Below are positions 16,355 through 27,740 of a DNA stretch of 64,000 nucleotides, one piece after another (within the stretch, counting starts at the first letter, position 1; every line of letters starts with the position of its first letter). A model generated the notes under the pieces. The model searched no databases and was not told the DNA's origin. It was given only the letters and a program-made list of their open reading frames with translations. The stretch spans positions 1-64,000 of the forward strand of contig JAKURD010000013.1 in assembly GCA_022450045.1 (NCBI GenBank), in the 5' to 3' direction. Position numbers and translations under genes: made by a program. Source of the stretch: Gracilimonas sp. (GTDB lineage Bacteria; Bacteroidota; Rhodothermia; Balneolales; Balneolaceae).

Positions 16355-16945
16355 ATGAACAACCGAAAACTAAACAAACGCCGTCAATTTAGTGAACAAA
16401 TTCGTCGCAAGGCCGTCAAAGAATTTCGTTGCGGGAACTATACGGTGAAAGAGCTGGCAGATTTGTATCCTTGCAGCTTACAAACCATTTATACATGGAT
16501 CTATAAATATTCACCAGCGGATTCTCCACGCATTAGGGTTGTCGAAATGAGTAAAAGTACCGATCAGAAAGTCAAAGACCTGCAAACCACAATTGGGGAA
16601 TTGGAACGAATGGTTGGCCACAAGCAGATCCAAGTCGATTTTCTGGAAAAGATGATCGAATTGGCCGAGAGCGAGTATGATTTGGATGTAAAAAAAGTTC
16701 TTCTTCGAAGCGATCGAGTGGTTCCGGGAGCACAACGCCATGACGGATTATTCGTTAAATGCACTCTACGAAGTTATTGGCATCACCAAACAAGGAGTCT
16801 GGGATCATTTTCGGCGGGAGGCGGCCGAATTGGAAATGATCCGGGAGGTGATCGCCCAAGTGGATGCCCGCCGCGCCGAACATCGCGGGGAAGGGCGGGA
16901 AAAGCTGTACTGGCAGATCAAGCCGGACCGCATGGGCCGAGATAA
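16355..16945 (+). CDS. IS3-family transposase orfA (frame disturbed)
   Basis: The first 115 residues are a normal orfA: basic N-terminus, helix-turn-helix (SEQIRRKAVKEFRCGNYTVKELADLYPCSLQTIYTWIYKY), then a leucine-zipper coiled coil (about 68-105). After DLDVKK at the A7 run 16690-16696 the frame becomes nonsense until 16945, overlapping orfB by 200 bp. With one more A, orfA would stop at TGA 16741-16743, overlapping the orfB ATG as in intact IS3 elements, and a -1 slip would join it to orfB. So this copy appears to lack one base of the slippery run. Confidence 0.75.
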   Translation: MNNRKLNKRRQFSEQIRRKAVKEFRCGNYTVKELADLYPCSLQTIYTWIYKYSPADSPRIRVVEMSKSTDQKVKDLQTTIGELERMVGHKQIQVDFLEKMIELAESEYDLDVKKVLLRSDRVVPGAQRHDGLFVKCTLRSYWHHQTRSLGSFSAGGGRIGNDPGGDRPSGCPPRRTSRGRAGKAVLADQAGPHGPR

Positions 16946-17678
16946 GTTTTGTGATATGTTTATGCAATTGGGCTATGGAGTCCGCCGACCGGCCAACCGG
17001 ATGCGTACGACCATTGCTGCTCATAAGGTCTTTGACAACTTGATTGAAGGGCGGCTGGTGAGCGTCCCCCATCAGGTGTGGCAAAGTGATATTACCTACA
17101 TCAAAGTAGGCGGGCGCTTTTATTACCTGACGTTCATTATTGATGTGTACACCCGCCGGATTGTCGGCTATGCCGTCAGCGATAACCTTCGGGCCGAAGC
17201 GAATATTAAAGCCTTACAGAGGGCCCTTGCCAGCGTTGGGTGCGAGCAGCTGGCCGGGTGCGTACATCATTCGGATCGCGGCAGTCAATATACCGATGGG
17301 CGCTACCTGAAGATGCTACGGGCTCATCATATGCCCATCAGCATGGGAGAGCGTGCCCAGGACAATGCCTTTGCTGAACGGGTGAACGGAGTAATCAAGA
17401 ATGAATATCTGATTCCCCGATCTCTAAAGACCTTTCGTCAGTTGAGCTATTATAGCAAACAAGCGGTAGCCGATTATAACACCAAACGCCATTATGGAAG
17501 CCTTAGGCGATGCTCTCCGGCTGAGTATGAAGCCTCCTGGAGGGAACTGCCCACCCACAAACAAAAAGTGGAAGTGATCCGCAGTGAAAATACCCCAAAT
17601 TTTTTGCAGGCTAGCCTACAAAGCAATGCTTTTGACACTTCATGTAAATATCCATACTGTACCCTACATATTAACTAA
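16740..17678 (+). CDS. IS3-family transposase orfB (DDE integrase domain)
   Basis: 312 residues. Retroviral-type integrase core with the DDE triad visible: Asp117 (WQSDITYI), Asp179 (HHSDRGSQY) and Glu213 (DNAFAERVNGVIKNEY), at the spacing usual for IS3. The N-terminal HTH_21-like region is at about 30-95. The open frame extends upstream without an ATG to 16692 (after a TAA at 16689), consistent with synthesis as an orfA-orfB fusion. Intact by itself; activity depends on whether the fusion can be made despite the altered A-run upstream. Confidence 0.9.
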   Translation: MTDYSLNALYEVIGITKQGVWDHFRREAAELEMIREVIAQVDARRAEHRGEGREKLYWQIKPDRMGRDKFCDMFMQLGYGVRRPANRMRTTIAAHKVFDNLIEGRLVSVPHQVWQSDITYIKVGGRFYYLTFIIDVYTRRIVGYAVSDNLRAEANIKALQRALASVGCEQLAGCVHHSDRGSQYTDGRYLKMLRAHHMPISMGERAQDNAFAERVNGVIKNEYLIPRSLKTFRQLSYYSKQAVADYNTKRHYGSLRRCSPAEYEASWRELPTHKQKVEVIRSENTPNFLQASLQSNAFDTSCKYPYCTLHIN

Positions 17679-17737
17679 TAACCTTGACAAACGGTCAAGT
17701 CAATTCAGGGATAGACAAACTATCAACTATCAACTAA

Positions 17738-18715
17738 TTACTTCCAATGCTCTTGTGCAATAGCTTTCTCGCTTTCAATCTCACCTAAATACCGCTCAGC
17801 ATCCAGGGCAGCTTTACATCCGGTTCCCGCTGCTGTAACTGCTTGCCGGTACACGGCGTCCATCGCATCACCGCAGGCAAATAATCCGGGGAGATCTGTT
17901 TCTGTAGATTGGCCTTTGGTTTGGATATAACCCACATCATCCATCTCAACCACCCCTTTGAACAGATCGGTATTCGGCTTATGCCCGATCGCTACAAAAA
18001 CACCGGTTACATCATCCAACGTAACAACGTCGCCGTTATTTCTGTTTTTAACCTTAACACCTTCCACTACTTTTTCTCCGAGGACTTCAACAAGTTCACT
18101 GTCCCACATGAATTCAATTTTTTCATTATTGAATGCCCGGGTCTGCATGGCTTTGGAAGCCCGAAGTTCATCACGACGATGAATGACTGTTACTTTGCTT
18201 GCAAACTTGGTAAGGAATGTTGCTTCTTCCATCGCGGTATCACCACCGCCAACAACTACCACGTGCTGATTCCTGAAAAAGGCACCGTCACATGTAGCAC
18301 AAGCGGAAACACCTTTTCCTCGTAATTTCTGCTCGCTTTCAAGGTGCAGCCATTTTGCTGAAGCACCTGTTGAGGCAATAATTGTATGAGCATAAAGCTC
18401 AGTTTTTTCATCTACGGTGATCTTGTAGGGCCGTTCGCTGAAGTCAATATCGGTTACATATCCATAGCGGCAATCGGCCCCAAAACGCGTGGCTTGCTCG
18501 CGGAAATCCTGCATCATCTTTGGCCCCATGACACCTTCAGGATATCCCGGAAAATTTTCCACATCGGTGGTCGTCATCAACTGACCACCCGGTTCCGGGC
18601 CTTCAAACACTAATGGTTTGAGATCGGCACGAGCTGCATATAATGCGGCTGTTAATCCGGCCGGGCCGCTTCCTACAATTACAACGTCAAATGTTTTTCC
18701 TGCAATATCTTCCAT
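17738..18715 (-). CDS. trxB: thioredoxin-disulfide reductase
   Basis: 325 residues. FAD-binding GSGPAGL at about 15-21, redox-active CATC at about 139-142, NADPH-binding GGGDTAMEEA at about 160 and the FAD-clamping GLFACGDAMD near 292 give a standard low-molecular-weight TrxB. It transfers electrons from NADPH to thioredoxin. Transcribed alone, divergently from the transhydrogenase operon that produces NADPH; 204 bp separate the two. Downstream end abuts the IS-split palindrome. Confidence 0.95.
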   Translation of the reverse strand: MEDIAGKTFDVVIVGSGPAGLTAALYAARADLKPLVFEGPEPGGQLMTTTDVENFPGYPEGVMGPKMMQDFREQATRFGADCRYGYVTDIDFSERPYKITVDEKTELYAHTIIASTGASAKWLHLESEQKLRGKGVSACATCDGAFFRNQHVVVVGGGDTAMEEATFLTKFASKVTVIHRRDELRASKAMQTRAFNNEKIEFMWDSELVEVLGEKVVEGVKVKNRNNGDVVTLDDVTGVFVAIGHKPNTDLFKGVVEMDDVGYIQTKGQSTETDLPGLFACGDAMDAVYRQAVTAAGTGCKAALDAERYLGEIESEKAIAQEHWK

Positions 18716-18907
18716 AATGATTTCTTTTTTATTTATTCACCCTAATTATAAGGTTTATCCGAGAAATTAATCTCTCTTATTCTCTATGAATTTGATAGAG
18801 TTGGCTTATCTCAAATTCATCATATATTCATAATTTTCAACGATAGTATGCAAAGTGTTTATTTGTGATATTGTTTGATTTCATTATGTTGTCGATAGAA
18901 ACTTAAC

Positions 18908-18912
18908 GGAGG
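18908..18912 (+). promoter_or_regulatory. ribosome binding site for pntA1 (TTG start)
   Basis: GGAGG seven bases before a TTG at 18920. This is one of the few strong Shine-Dalgarno sites in the window and decides the non-ATG start, since no ATG lies upstream in frame. Confidence 0.7.
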
Positions 18913-18919
18913 ATTCATA

Positions 18920-20044
18920 TTGATTGTAGGTGTTTTAAAAGAAACTGCTGAGCATGAGCGCCGGGTAGCCCTTACTCCGGAAGTATCCGCACAGCTTGTG
19001 AAGCAAGGGATTGAAGTTTGGGCAGAAGCCGGAGCCGGATTAGAATCAAATTTTCCTGATCATGAGTATGAGGAATCAGGCGCATCTATTGTCTCTGACA
19101 GAAATCAGATATTGACAGATTCTGACATATTGCTCACTATTCAAACTCCCGATGAAGAAGAGATTAATAAACTCAAAAAGGGTACCGTCTTAATTTGCCT
19201 GCTTTGGGCTCTTCAAAATCCTGAATTAGTAAAACAGTTAAAAGACTTAGAGATCTCCGCTTTGGTCATGGATTTTATTCCTCGAATATCCCGTGCTCAA
19301 AATATGGACGTCCTCTCCTCCATGAGTTCTATTGCAGGATACAAAGCAGCACTGATCGCAGCCAACGAATTAGACAAATACCTGCCTATGATGATGACCG
19401 CCGCCGGAACCATCCCTCCTTCAAAGTCACTGGTGCTCGGAGCCGGAGTAGCGGGACTTCAGGCCATTGCCACTTTAAAAAGATTGGGTTCCGTTGTGGA
19501 AGCCTTTGATATCCGCCCGGAAGTAAAAGAACAAGTGGAAAGCCTTGGAGCTAAATTCGTGGAGGTCAAACTCGGGGAAGAAGAAACTCAAACCGAAGGG
19601 GGTTATGCCAAAGAACTTGATCAAAAAAAGCAGGATCTGCAGCGGCAGGCCATCCATGAACATGCTAAAAAATCTGATATCGTTGTTACGACGGCGCTCA
19701 TTCCTGGAAGGCCGGCACCGGTTCTTATCACCGAGGCCATAGTAAAGGATATGTCACCCGGTTCGGTGATCGTGGATATTGCTTCAGAGAACGGCGGGAA
19801 TTGTGAACTGACTGAGCATGGTAAAACTGTTGAGAAGTACGGAGTGAAAATTGTCGGGCCTAATAATCTCCCAAGTAAGCTTTCACTCCACGCCAGCAAG
19901 TTGTACTCCAAGAATATGTACGCACTTTTAGATCTGCTGATCGAGGATGGCAAACCGAATTTCAACTTTGAAGACGAAATCCTGCTAAAAACCACCGTAA
20001 CGCATCAGGGCGAAATTATCAGCCCGATGTTGAAAGATGGATAA
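18920..20044 (+). CDS. pntA1: NAD(P) transhydrogenase alpha subunit, part 1 (NAD-binding)
   Basis: 374 residues, TTG start. Alanine dehydrogenase/PNT N-terminal domain (VLKETAEHERRVALTPE) and the NAD-binding Rossmann domain (GAGVAGLQAIATLKRLGSVVEAFDIR at about 174-200). It is domain I of proton-translocating transhydrogenase, which makes NADPH from NADH using the proton gradient. As in Rhodospirillum, the alpha subunit is split: the membrane part is encoded separately by the next gene. First gene of a three-gene operon. Confidence 0.93.
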   Translation: MIVGVLKETAEHERRVALTPEVSAQLVKQGIEVWAEAGAGLESNFPDHEYEESGASIVSDRNQILTDSDILLTIQTPDEEEINKLKKGTVLICLLWALQNPELVKQLKDLEISALVMDFIPRISRAQNMDVLSSMSSIAGYKAALIAANELDKYLPMMMTAAGTIPPSKSLVLGAGVAGLQAIATLKRLGSVVEAFDIRPEVKEQVESLGAKFVEVKLGEEETQTEGGYAKELDQKKQDLQRQAIHEHAKKSDIVVTTALIPGRPAPVLITEAIVKDMSPGSVIVDIASENGGNCELTEHGKTVEKYGVKIVGPNNLPSKLSLHASKLYSKNMYALLDLLIEDGKPNFNFEDEILLKTTVTHQGEIISPMLKDG

Positions 20045-20104
20045 TGGTTATTGGTTAATCGTTTTTTGATTCACTCAACGATTACACAAATAACCATTAT
20101 CCAA
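20041..20104. repeat. palindrome between pntA1 and pntA2
   Basis: AATGGTTATTGGTTAATCG (20042-20060) pairs with CGATTACACAAATAACCATT (20081-20100). It lies inside the operon rather than at its end, so it may be an mRNA processing or stability hairpin, or simply an intergenic repeat. Confidence 0.65.
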
Positions 20105-20130
20105 TAACATAGACTCAATATTCTAATGAT

Positions 20131-20427
20131 ATGTCTGCATTAATTTTTTCTTTGTTCATCTTTGTTCTGGCCTGCTTTATTGGCTTTGAGCTCATTTCAA
20201 AAGTTCCGCCCACACTGCATACGCCGCTGATGAGCGGCGCCAATGCTATTTCGGGAATTACCATTGTGGGAGCCTTGATCGTTGCCGGTCATTCCGGACT
20301 TGATTCTCAGATGAGTCAGATCATCGGGTTTGTAGCCATTTTGTTTGCCACCATAAACGTGGTGGGTGGATTTATGGTCACCGACCGGATGCTGGAAATG
20401 TTCAAGAAAAAGGAGGATGAGAAATGA
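20131..20427 (+). CDS. pntA2: NAD(P) transhydrogenase alpha subunit, part 2 (membrane)
   Basis: 98 residues with three membrane helices (about 3-20, 36-54, 60-80) and the conserved TPLMSGANAISGI motif that packs against the beta subunit. Typical length for the separate alpha2 polypeptide. Its stop overlaps the pntB start by four bases (ATGA). Confidence 0.92.
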   Translation: MSALIFSLFIFVLACFIGFELISKVPPTLHTPLMSGANAISGITIVGALIVAGHSGLDSQMSQIIGFVAILFATINVVGGFMVTDRMLEMFKKKEDEK

Positions 20428-21842
20428 GTCAGTTTTTACCGGAAGCTTTTCTGCCCTATTTGCCTAACACTATTCAAATCATCTATCTGATCGCGACCTT
20501 CTTTTTTATTCGTGGATTGAAGTTATTGAACTCCCCCGCCACTGCTCGCAAGGGAAATCAATTGGCTGCTATTGGGATGTTCATTGGAATCGTGGTTACC
20601 CTATTCGATCAGCAGATCATTTCGTTTGAATGGATCATTGCAGGAATTTTGATCGGAGGCTTGATCGGAGCCGTTCTTGCAAAAAAAGTAGCCATGACCG
20701 CCATGCCGGAACTGGTTGCCGTTTTCAACGGATTTGGGGGCGGTGCATCTGCCCTTGTAGCCTGGGGTGAATTTTCCCGGCTGGTTGACCCAACCACCAT
20801 GTCGCCCGACAACCTGGTTACCACCGGACTCGGCATCTTCATCGGTTCTCTAACCTTCACCGGAAGTTTCATTGCCTTTGGGAAATTGAAAGGATTTATT
20901 TCAGGAAATGCCATCACTTTTCCCGGCTTGAATGTCATTAACATCGGATCTATGATCGCCGTATTGGTGTTGATCGGGTTCTTCACTTTTGATCCTACCA
21001 ATCAAACCATTTTCTGGATCATACTTGGACTTTCTCTGTTAATTGGTATTACTTCCGTCATTCCTATCGGCGGTGCGGATATGCCCGTGGTGATCTCGCT
21101 TTTGAACTCTTATTCAGGGATCGCCGCTTCCATGGCCGGGTTCGTCATTGGGAACAACCTGCTCATTATTGCAGGTGCTCTTGTTGGCGCCGCCGGACTG
21201 ATCCTTACACAAATTATGTGCAAAGCCATGAACCGCTCGCTGACCAACGTTATATTTGGAACGTTTGGGGGAGATTCAGGCGGCGGTTCCGGAGCCGATA
21301 CGGGTGACAAAACTGTCCGTGAAAGCTCTGCCGATGATCTTGCCATACAGGTAGCCTATGCTTCCAAAGTGGTGATCGTACCCGGATATGGCCTTGCGGT
21401 TGCCCAGGCACAACATGTGCTTAAAGAAGTAGCCGGAAAACTGGAAGAGCGCGGTGTTCAGGTAAAATACGGTATCCATCCCGTAGCCGGTCGCATGCCC
21501 GGTCATATGAACGTACTTCTGGCCGAAGCCGATGTGCCTTATGATCAGTTACTCGACATGGATCAGATCAACCCTGAATTCAAAACCGCCGATGTGGTAC
21601 TGGTGATCGGAGCAAACGACGTGGTCAATCCCGTAGCCAAAACAGAACCCGGAAGTCCCATCTATGGAATGCCTATTCTGAATGTAGATGAAGCCAAACG
21701 CACCGTGATATTCAAGAGAAGTCTCAGCCCAGGTTATGCCGGCATCGACAACCCGCTCTTCTATGATGAGAAAAACCAAATGTTCTTCGGCGATGCCAAG
21801 AAAAGCCTGCAAGCACTGAACGAAGCACTGAACGACGTATAG
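20424..21842 (+). CDS. pntB: NAD(P) transhydrogenase subunit beta
   Basis: 472 residues. Around nine membrane helices in the first 270 residues form the proton channel (MPELVAVFNGFGGGASALVAWGEF, GADMPVVISLLNSYSGIAAS). The soluble NADP-binding domain III follows (VVIVPGYGLAVAQAQ, PVAGRMPGHMNVLLAEADVPYD, VLVIGANDVVNP, RSLSPGYAGIDN). Last gene of the pnt operon. Confidence 0.95.
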   Translation: MSQFLPEAFLPYLPNTIQIIYLIATFFFIRGLKLLNSPATARKGNQLAAIGMFIGIVVTLFDQQIISFEWIIAGILIGGLIGAVLAKKVAMTAMPELVAVFNGFGGGASALVAWGEFSRLVDPTTMSPDNLVTTGLGIFIGSLTFTGSFIAFGKLKGFISGNAITFPGLNVINIGSMIAVLVLIGFFTFDPTNQTIFWIILGLSLLIGITSVIPIGGADMPVVISLLNSYSGIAASMAGFVIGNNLLIIAGALVGAAGLILTQIMCKAMNRSLTNVIFGTFGGDSGGGSGADTGDKTVRESSADDLAIQVAYASKVVIVPGYGLAVAQAQHVLKEVAGKLEERGVQVKYGIHPVAGRMPGHMNVLLAEADVPYDQLLDMDQINPEFKTADVVLVIGANDVVNPVAKTEPGSPIYGMPILNVDEAKRTVIFKRSLSPGYAGIDNPLFYDEKNQMFFGDAKKSLQALNEALNDV

Positions 21843-22315
21843 GATTTAGCTATAGAACCTCCAAGCGTCCACAGGACCTTGGAGCGTTCGGTGTACGAAA
21901 AGGATTTCTTGCCAGTTACACGCAACGCTTGGAGGACTTTCAGACGCTCCAAGGTTGCTTCTTATATATCCCAATGATCTTTTCAGTCTTGAGCGGAGCA
22001 GTGCCTGAAAAGTGAATGCAAAGGAAGTCTCCGACTTCTCATACGGGCTGCCCATTATTTTGTACGAATCAAAATTATGCAATCTTAAGTCATTAAAGGC
22101 ACGAACTTTCTGTTTGAAAATGAAAATAGTATTCGTCTATGTATTTGCCTGATACAAGATACTTAGCCGCTTATTTTTCAATTTTCTATAAAATACCGGC
22201 CTCCTTTTGCCGTTAAATAAACACTTTCATTAAGCATGCTGAATATTTGAATACTCACATTAAATTCATGCGATGCTTGTAACCATTCATTCCCCTTAAC
22301 AAAAGGAATATTGTT
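21843..22315. repeat. intergenic region with nested hairpin repeat
   Basis: No gene. 21857-21952 contains CCTCCAAGCGT pairing with ACGCTTGGAGG and, nested, ACCTTGGAGCGTT with GACGCTCCAAGGT, giving a branched fold just past pntB. Further on, GAAGTCTCCGACTTC (22026-22040) is a small perfect hairpin. The rest (22080-22310) is AT-rich and should hold the promoter of the TonB-like gene, but no convincing promoter motif is recognised. Confidence 0.55.
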
Positions 22316-22969
22316 ATGAAGAATGAAAGAAAAACACCAAAAGCAGATCTAAAAAAATTCTATACCGTCTTTTTGGAGACCGGTATCATCATGGCACTTC
22401 TTGTGATGATTATTCTTGTAAAAATTAATATTGAAGCTAAACCTCCGGAGGTAATAGAAGTAAACCGGCAAGAGATTATACAGATGGAAGAGGTAGTTCA
22501 AACCAAACAGGTGGAAGTTCCGCCACCTCCTCCCCGGCCGCCGGTTCCCGTTGAGGTACCAAACGATGAGGTTATAGAAGAAGAAGTCATTGACTTTGAT
22601 GCTGAATTGGATATGGATGCCCCAATGGATTTACCTCCACCACCTGAAGAAAAAGAGGAAGAGGAGGACTTCTTTGTGGTAGTAGAAGAAATGCCCGAAT
22701 TAATTGGCGGCATGGCGGCCTTACAAGCCAGCGTTAAATATCCGGAAATGGCCAGGCGGGCTGGTATCGAAGGGCGGGTTACCGTTCAATTTGTGGTAAA
22801 TGAAAAAGGTGAAGTGGAAAACCCGCGTGTTATACGCGGCATTGGCGGTGGTTGCGATGAAGCAGCATTAGAAGCCGTTAGAAATGCAAAATTCAAACCG
22901 GGACGGCAGCGTGGCCGGCCGGTTCGCGTGCAGTATGCACTATCCATTAACTTCCGACTGGAAAATTAA
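22316..22969 (+). CDS. energy transducer TonB
   Basis: 217 residues. A short cytoplasmic N-terminus, a single membrane helix (about 17-38), a Pro/Glu-rich periplasmic spacer (VPPPPPRPPVPVEVP near 62, then acidic), and the TonB C-terminal domain (about 130-217: YPEMARRAGIEGRVTVQFVVNEKGEVENPRVIRGIGGGCDEAALEAVR). TonB carries energy from ExbBD to outer-membrane receptors; the TonB-dependent receptor at 38263 could be a client. No exbB/exbD neighbour. Monocistronic. Confidence 0.9.
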   Translation: MKNERKTPKADLKKFYTVFLETGIIMALLVMIILVKINIEAKPPEVIEVNRQEIIQMEEVVQTKQVEVPPPPPRPPVPVEVPNDEVIEEEVIDFDAELDMDAPMDLPPPPEEKEEEEDFFVVVEEMPELIGGMAALQASVKYPEMARRAGIEGRVTVQFVVNEKGEVENPRVIRGIGGGCDEAALEAVRNAKFKPGRQRGRPVRVQYALSINFRLEN

Positions 22970-25781
<2,812 letters not shown>

Positions 25782-25784
<3 letters not shown>

Positions 25785-25976
25785 CGTGAGTTCGAGATAA
25801 GAACTAAGTTAAAAGGATAAAAATGGGTTCTTTTGGTCATTCCCGTGGAGACGGGAATCTAATGGCGGCCATAAATTCCGTATTCGATACCTGACAAACC
25901 ATAAGATTTCGGGCATTCGCCGCGAAATGACCGTTAACGTACTCAACAGATGGTCTTTATATCGAATTCACGTTAA
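25782..25976 (+). repeat. MITE-like repeat R2, copy A
   Basis: 195 bp. Ends: TAACGTGAGTTCGAGATAA on the left and, inward, TAACGTGAATTCGATATAA on the right. Interior hairpins: TTCCCGTGGAGACGGGAA and the ATTTCGGGCATTCGCCGCG segment; GGTCATT and AATGACC also pair over about 90 bp. AAG follows on both sides (AAG before, AAG after the terminal A), a likely target duplication. Provides the katG stop codon. Confidence 0.85.
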
Positions 25977-26006
25977 AGTAATTACATCAACATTTATTGA
26001 CTATTC

Positions 26007-26042
26007 AAAAGGCAGTCTGATTTTTCAGGCTGCCTTTTTTTG
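26007..26042 (+). terminator. rho-independent terminator of katG, displaced by a repeat
   Basis: AAAAGGCAG (26007-26015) pairs with CTGCCTTTT (26030-26038), followed by a T run. The only plus-strand gene upstream is katG, whose stop codon is 222 bp away with the R2 element in between. Confidence 0.8.
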
Positions 26043-26142
26043 TTATTGTTCAGTTCTTAAGTATTTTCTAATAGAAAAAAACGGGGGAACAATTTAAAAT
26101 CCTGAACTTCCCAAAAGGAGAACTTTTCGAAACTGTTCTTAT

Positions 26143-26389
26143 TTAACATGAGTGCGGTATAATTATCCTCGTTACAGCCTTTGAGTCACGGCCTGATGGC
26201 TCCGAGTCCACCTGACCGTTTGTTTGATTTGGGCTCCTGCGTCTTTTCCTTATCCTAATCCAACATCCTGCGCCAGCGCCATCGATCAGATGGGTGATCC
26301 ATCAGATCGAGTTCGAAAATGTGTAACCTGCCTCTCGTTCAGATGGATCTTGCAGCTATTTTAAAATTCTTTATCTCAAACTCACGTTA
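26143..26389 (+). repeat. MITE-like repeat R1, short copy
   Basis: 247 bp with ends TTAACATGAGT and AAACTCACGTTA. Its interior matches the 0.1-kb copy (ATAATTATCCTCGT, CTGACCGTTTGTTTGATTT, TCTTTTCCTTATCCTAATCC, ATCGATCAGATGGGTGATCC) but contains only one module. ATTT flanks both ends. Confidence 0.78.
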
Positions 26390-26391
26390 TT

Positions 26392-26584
26392 TAGCGTCCG
26401 TTCGAGATAAAATAAGTTAAAAGGATAAAAATGGATGCTTGTGGTCATTCCCGTGGAGACGGGAATCTAATGGTGGCCATTACTTTCGTATTCGATACCT
26501 GACAAACCATAGGGTTTCGGGCATTGCCGCGAAATGAACCGTTCACCGTGTTCAACTTATTTTCTTTATATCGAATTCACGTTA
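26392..26584 (+). repeat. MITE-like repeat R2, copy B
   Basis: 193 bp, same interior as copy A (AAGTTAAAAGGATAAAAATGG, GGAGACGGGAATCTAATGG, TTTCGGGCATT). The left end is decayed (TAGCGTCCGTTCGAGATAA) but the right end is intact. ATT flanks both sides. It abuts the R1 short copy almost directly, so two different elements are stacked. Confidence 0.8.
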
Positions 26585-27056
26585 ATTTATTGATTCCTCA
26601 TCAGTAAATATCCGGAATTCCTCACTTGAAAGTCTCCCCTTGAGGGGAGATCAATTCAAAAAGCCGTTCCTTTTTGAATTTCGTGGGGTGTTGCAGCCAA
26701 GGGCTCTTCCGCCTTTACCACAACCTCTTTAAGAAAACCTAAGATTCAGGGTCTTCACCCCTAAAGTCGAGAGGTCAAGCCAAAAGTAGAAGTATAATTC
26801 CCCTCAAACTTTTTTGGACCGGAGGTCCGGGCAGGCATTCTCAACGAAGACAGCCTGTGTGAAAAGTATTGTGCTAAAAAAGCAGGGCTAAGTTTATTAG
26901 GGAAACAGTTCGCTTTCGCAAAACCTCCAGGGATTTGGAACCCTTGGAAAACAGGGAAGGAGTTAGATCCCGGACAAAAAGTTATCCAATACCTGTTGAT
27001 TTTTCTTTTTGATCTCTTCCAATTTTGCCATGACAACAAGAGTTAATTAGTTAATT
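26585..27056. other. 472-bp mosaic of repeat fragments
   Basis: 26627-26650 has the hairpin CTCCCCTTGAGGGGAG. 26853-26935 matches the left part of the small inverted-repeat element at 41571 (GCCTGTGTGAAAAGTATT, GCTAAAAAAGCAGGGC), lacking its right end. On the minus strand 27031-26963 reads MAKLEEIKKKNQQVLDNFLS-GI and stops, which looks like the first codons of a lost gene. No intact gene is supported. Confidence 0.5.
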
Positions 27057-27252
27057 TAACGTGAGTTAGAGATGGAAACTAAGTTAAAAGGATAAAAATG
27101 GATGCTTGTGGTCATTCCCGTGGAGACGGGAATCTAATGGTAGCCATTACTTTCGTATTCGATACCTGACCAACCATAGGATTTCGGGCATTCGCCGCGA
27201 AATGACCACTCAACGTACTCAACAGATGGTCTTTATATCGAATTCACGTTAA
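27057..27252 (+). repeat. MITE-like repeat R2, copy C
   Basis: 196 bp, nearly identical to copy A inside. Ends TAACGTGAGTTAGAGAT and TATCGAATTCACGTTA. Flanked by ATT on both sides (and AATTT if the terminal T/A is counted as target), the clearest target duplication of the set. Confidence 0.85.
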
Positions 27253-27460
27253 TTTAATATAGTAGTATAAGAAAGTGATGGGGAAAGAGATAAGAACATT
27301 AAGGCTACTACAAGAGACTACTATAACAACTTGGCAAATAAACGGTGTCTTGGCCTTTTTGATTGGTAACGTGATTTAAACACAGACTTTTTATAAGACA
27401 ATGAATATTAAAACTGCAATAAGCAGCCAAGCCCGAGTTGAAACACTGGTTAAACCTTCC

Positions 27461-27739
27461 TCAATCTACAAGTTCGACTCTTAGCTTCTTGCCAAGCGCT
27501 TTGGCATATTTTTCAAGAGTTGAAAGGCGAATATCTTCCGCATGATTTTCAATACGGGAAACGGCGGTCTTTTTTGTATTTAATTGTTGTGCTACTTGAT
27601 CTTGGGTAAGACCTGCTTTTTCACGGGCTTGTTTTAGAAGCACACTAATTTTAAAATTTCGGAATCCTTCCTCATATCCCTCTGAAAATTCAGGATCTGA
27701 TTTCTTTCTTTCACTGATATAAGCTTGAAGATCACTCAT
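27461..27739 (-). CDS. XRE-family HTH antitoxin (HigA-like), partner of a decayed toxin
   Basis: 92 residues: acidic N-terminus, then an XRE helix-turn-helix (about 33-88: LLKQAREKAGLTQDQVAQQLNTKKTAVSRIENHAEDIRLSTLEKYAKALGKKL). This size and layout match antitoxins that pair with RelE/HigB-type Gp49 toxins, which are encoded just upstream on the same strand. Exactly there, a toxin C-terminus remains (27741-27840). An RBS (GGAGG, 27747-27751 on the minus strand) precedes the ATG. Likely functional as an orphan repressor/antitoxin. Confidence 0.8.
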   Translation of the reverse strand: MSDLQAYISERKKSDPEFSEGYEEGFRNFKISVLLKQAREKAGLTQDQVAQQLNTKKTAVSRIENHAEDIRLSTLEKYAKALGKKLRVELVD

Positions 27740-27740
27740 G

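Larger units (their letters stand above)
16314..17717 (+). mobile_element. IS3-family insertion sequence (1404 bp)
   Basis: Imperfect terminal inverted repeats: left TGTCTATCCCTAACATAG followed by CTTGACCG, right end inward TGTCTATCCCTGAATTGA followed by CTTGACCG. Between them lie orfA and orfB of an IS3-type transposase. Left flank (ATCACCC) and right flank (AACTATC) are the broken arms of one palindrome. No clear target duplication is seen; the TGTC expected from the palindrome is missing or shared with the element end. Confidence 0.9.

Noticed and set aside
26761..27039. 92-residue minus-strand frame in the repeat mosaic
   Set aside because: It runs through two different repeat fragments and switches frame relative to the only protein-like piece there (the short frame starting at 27031).
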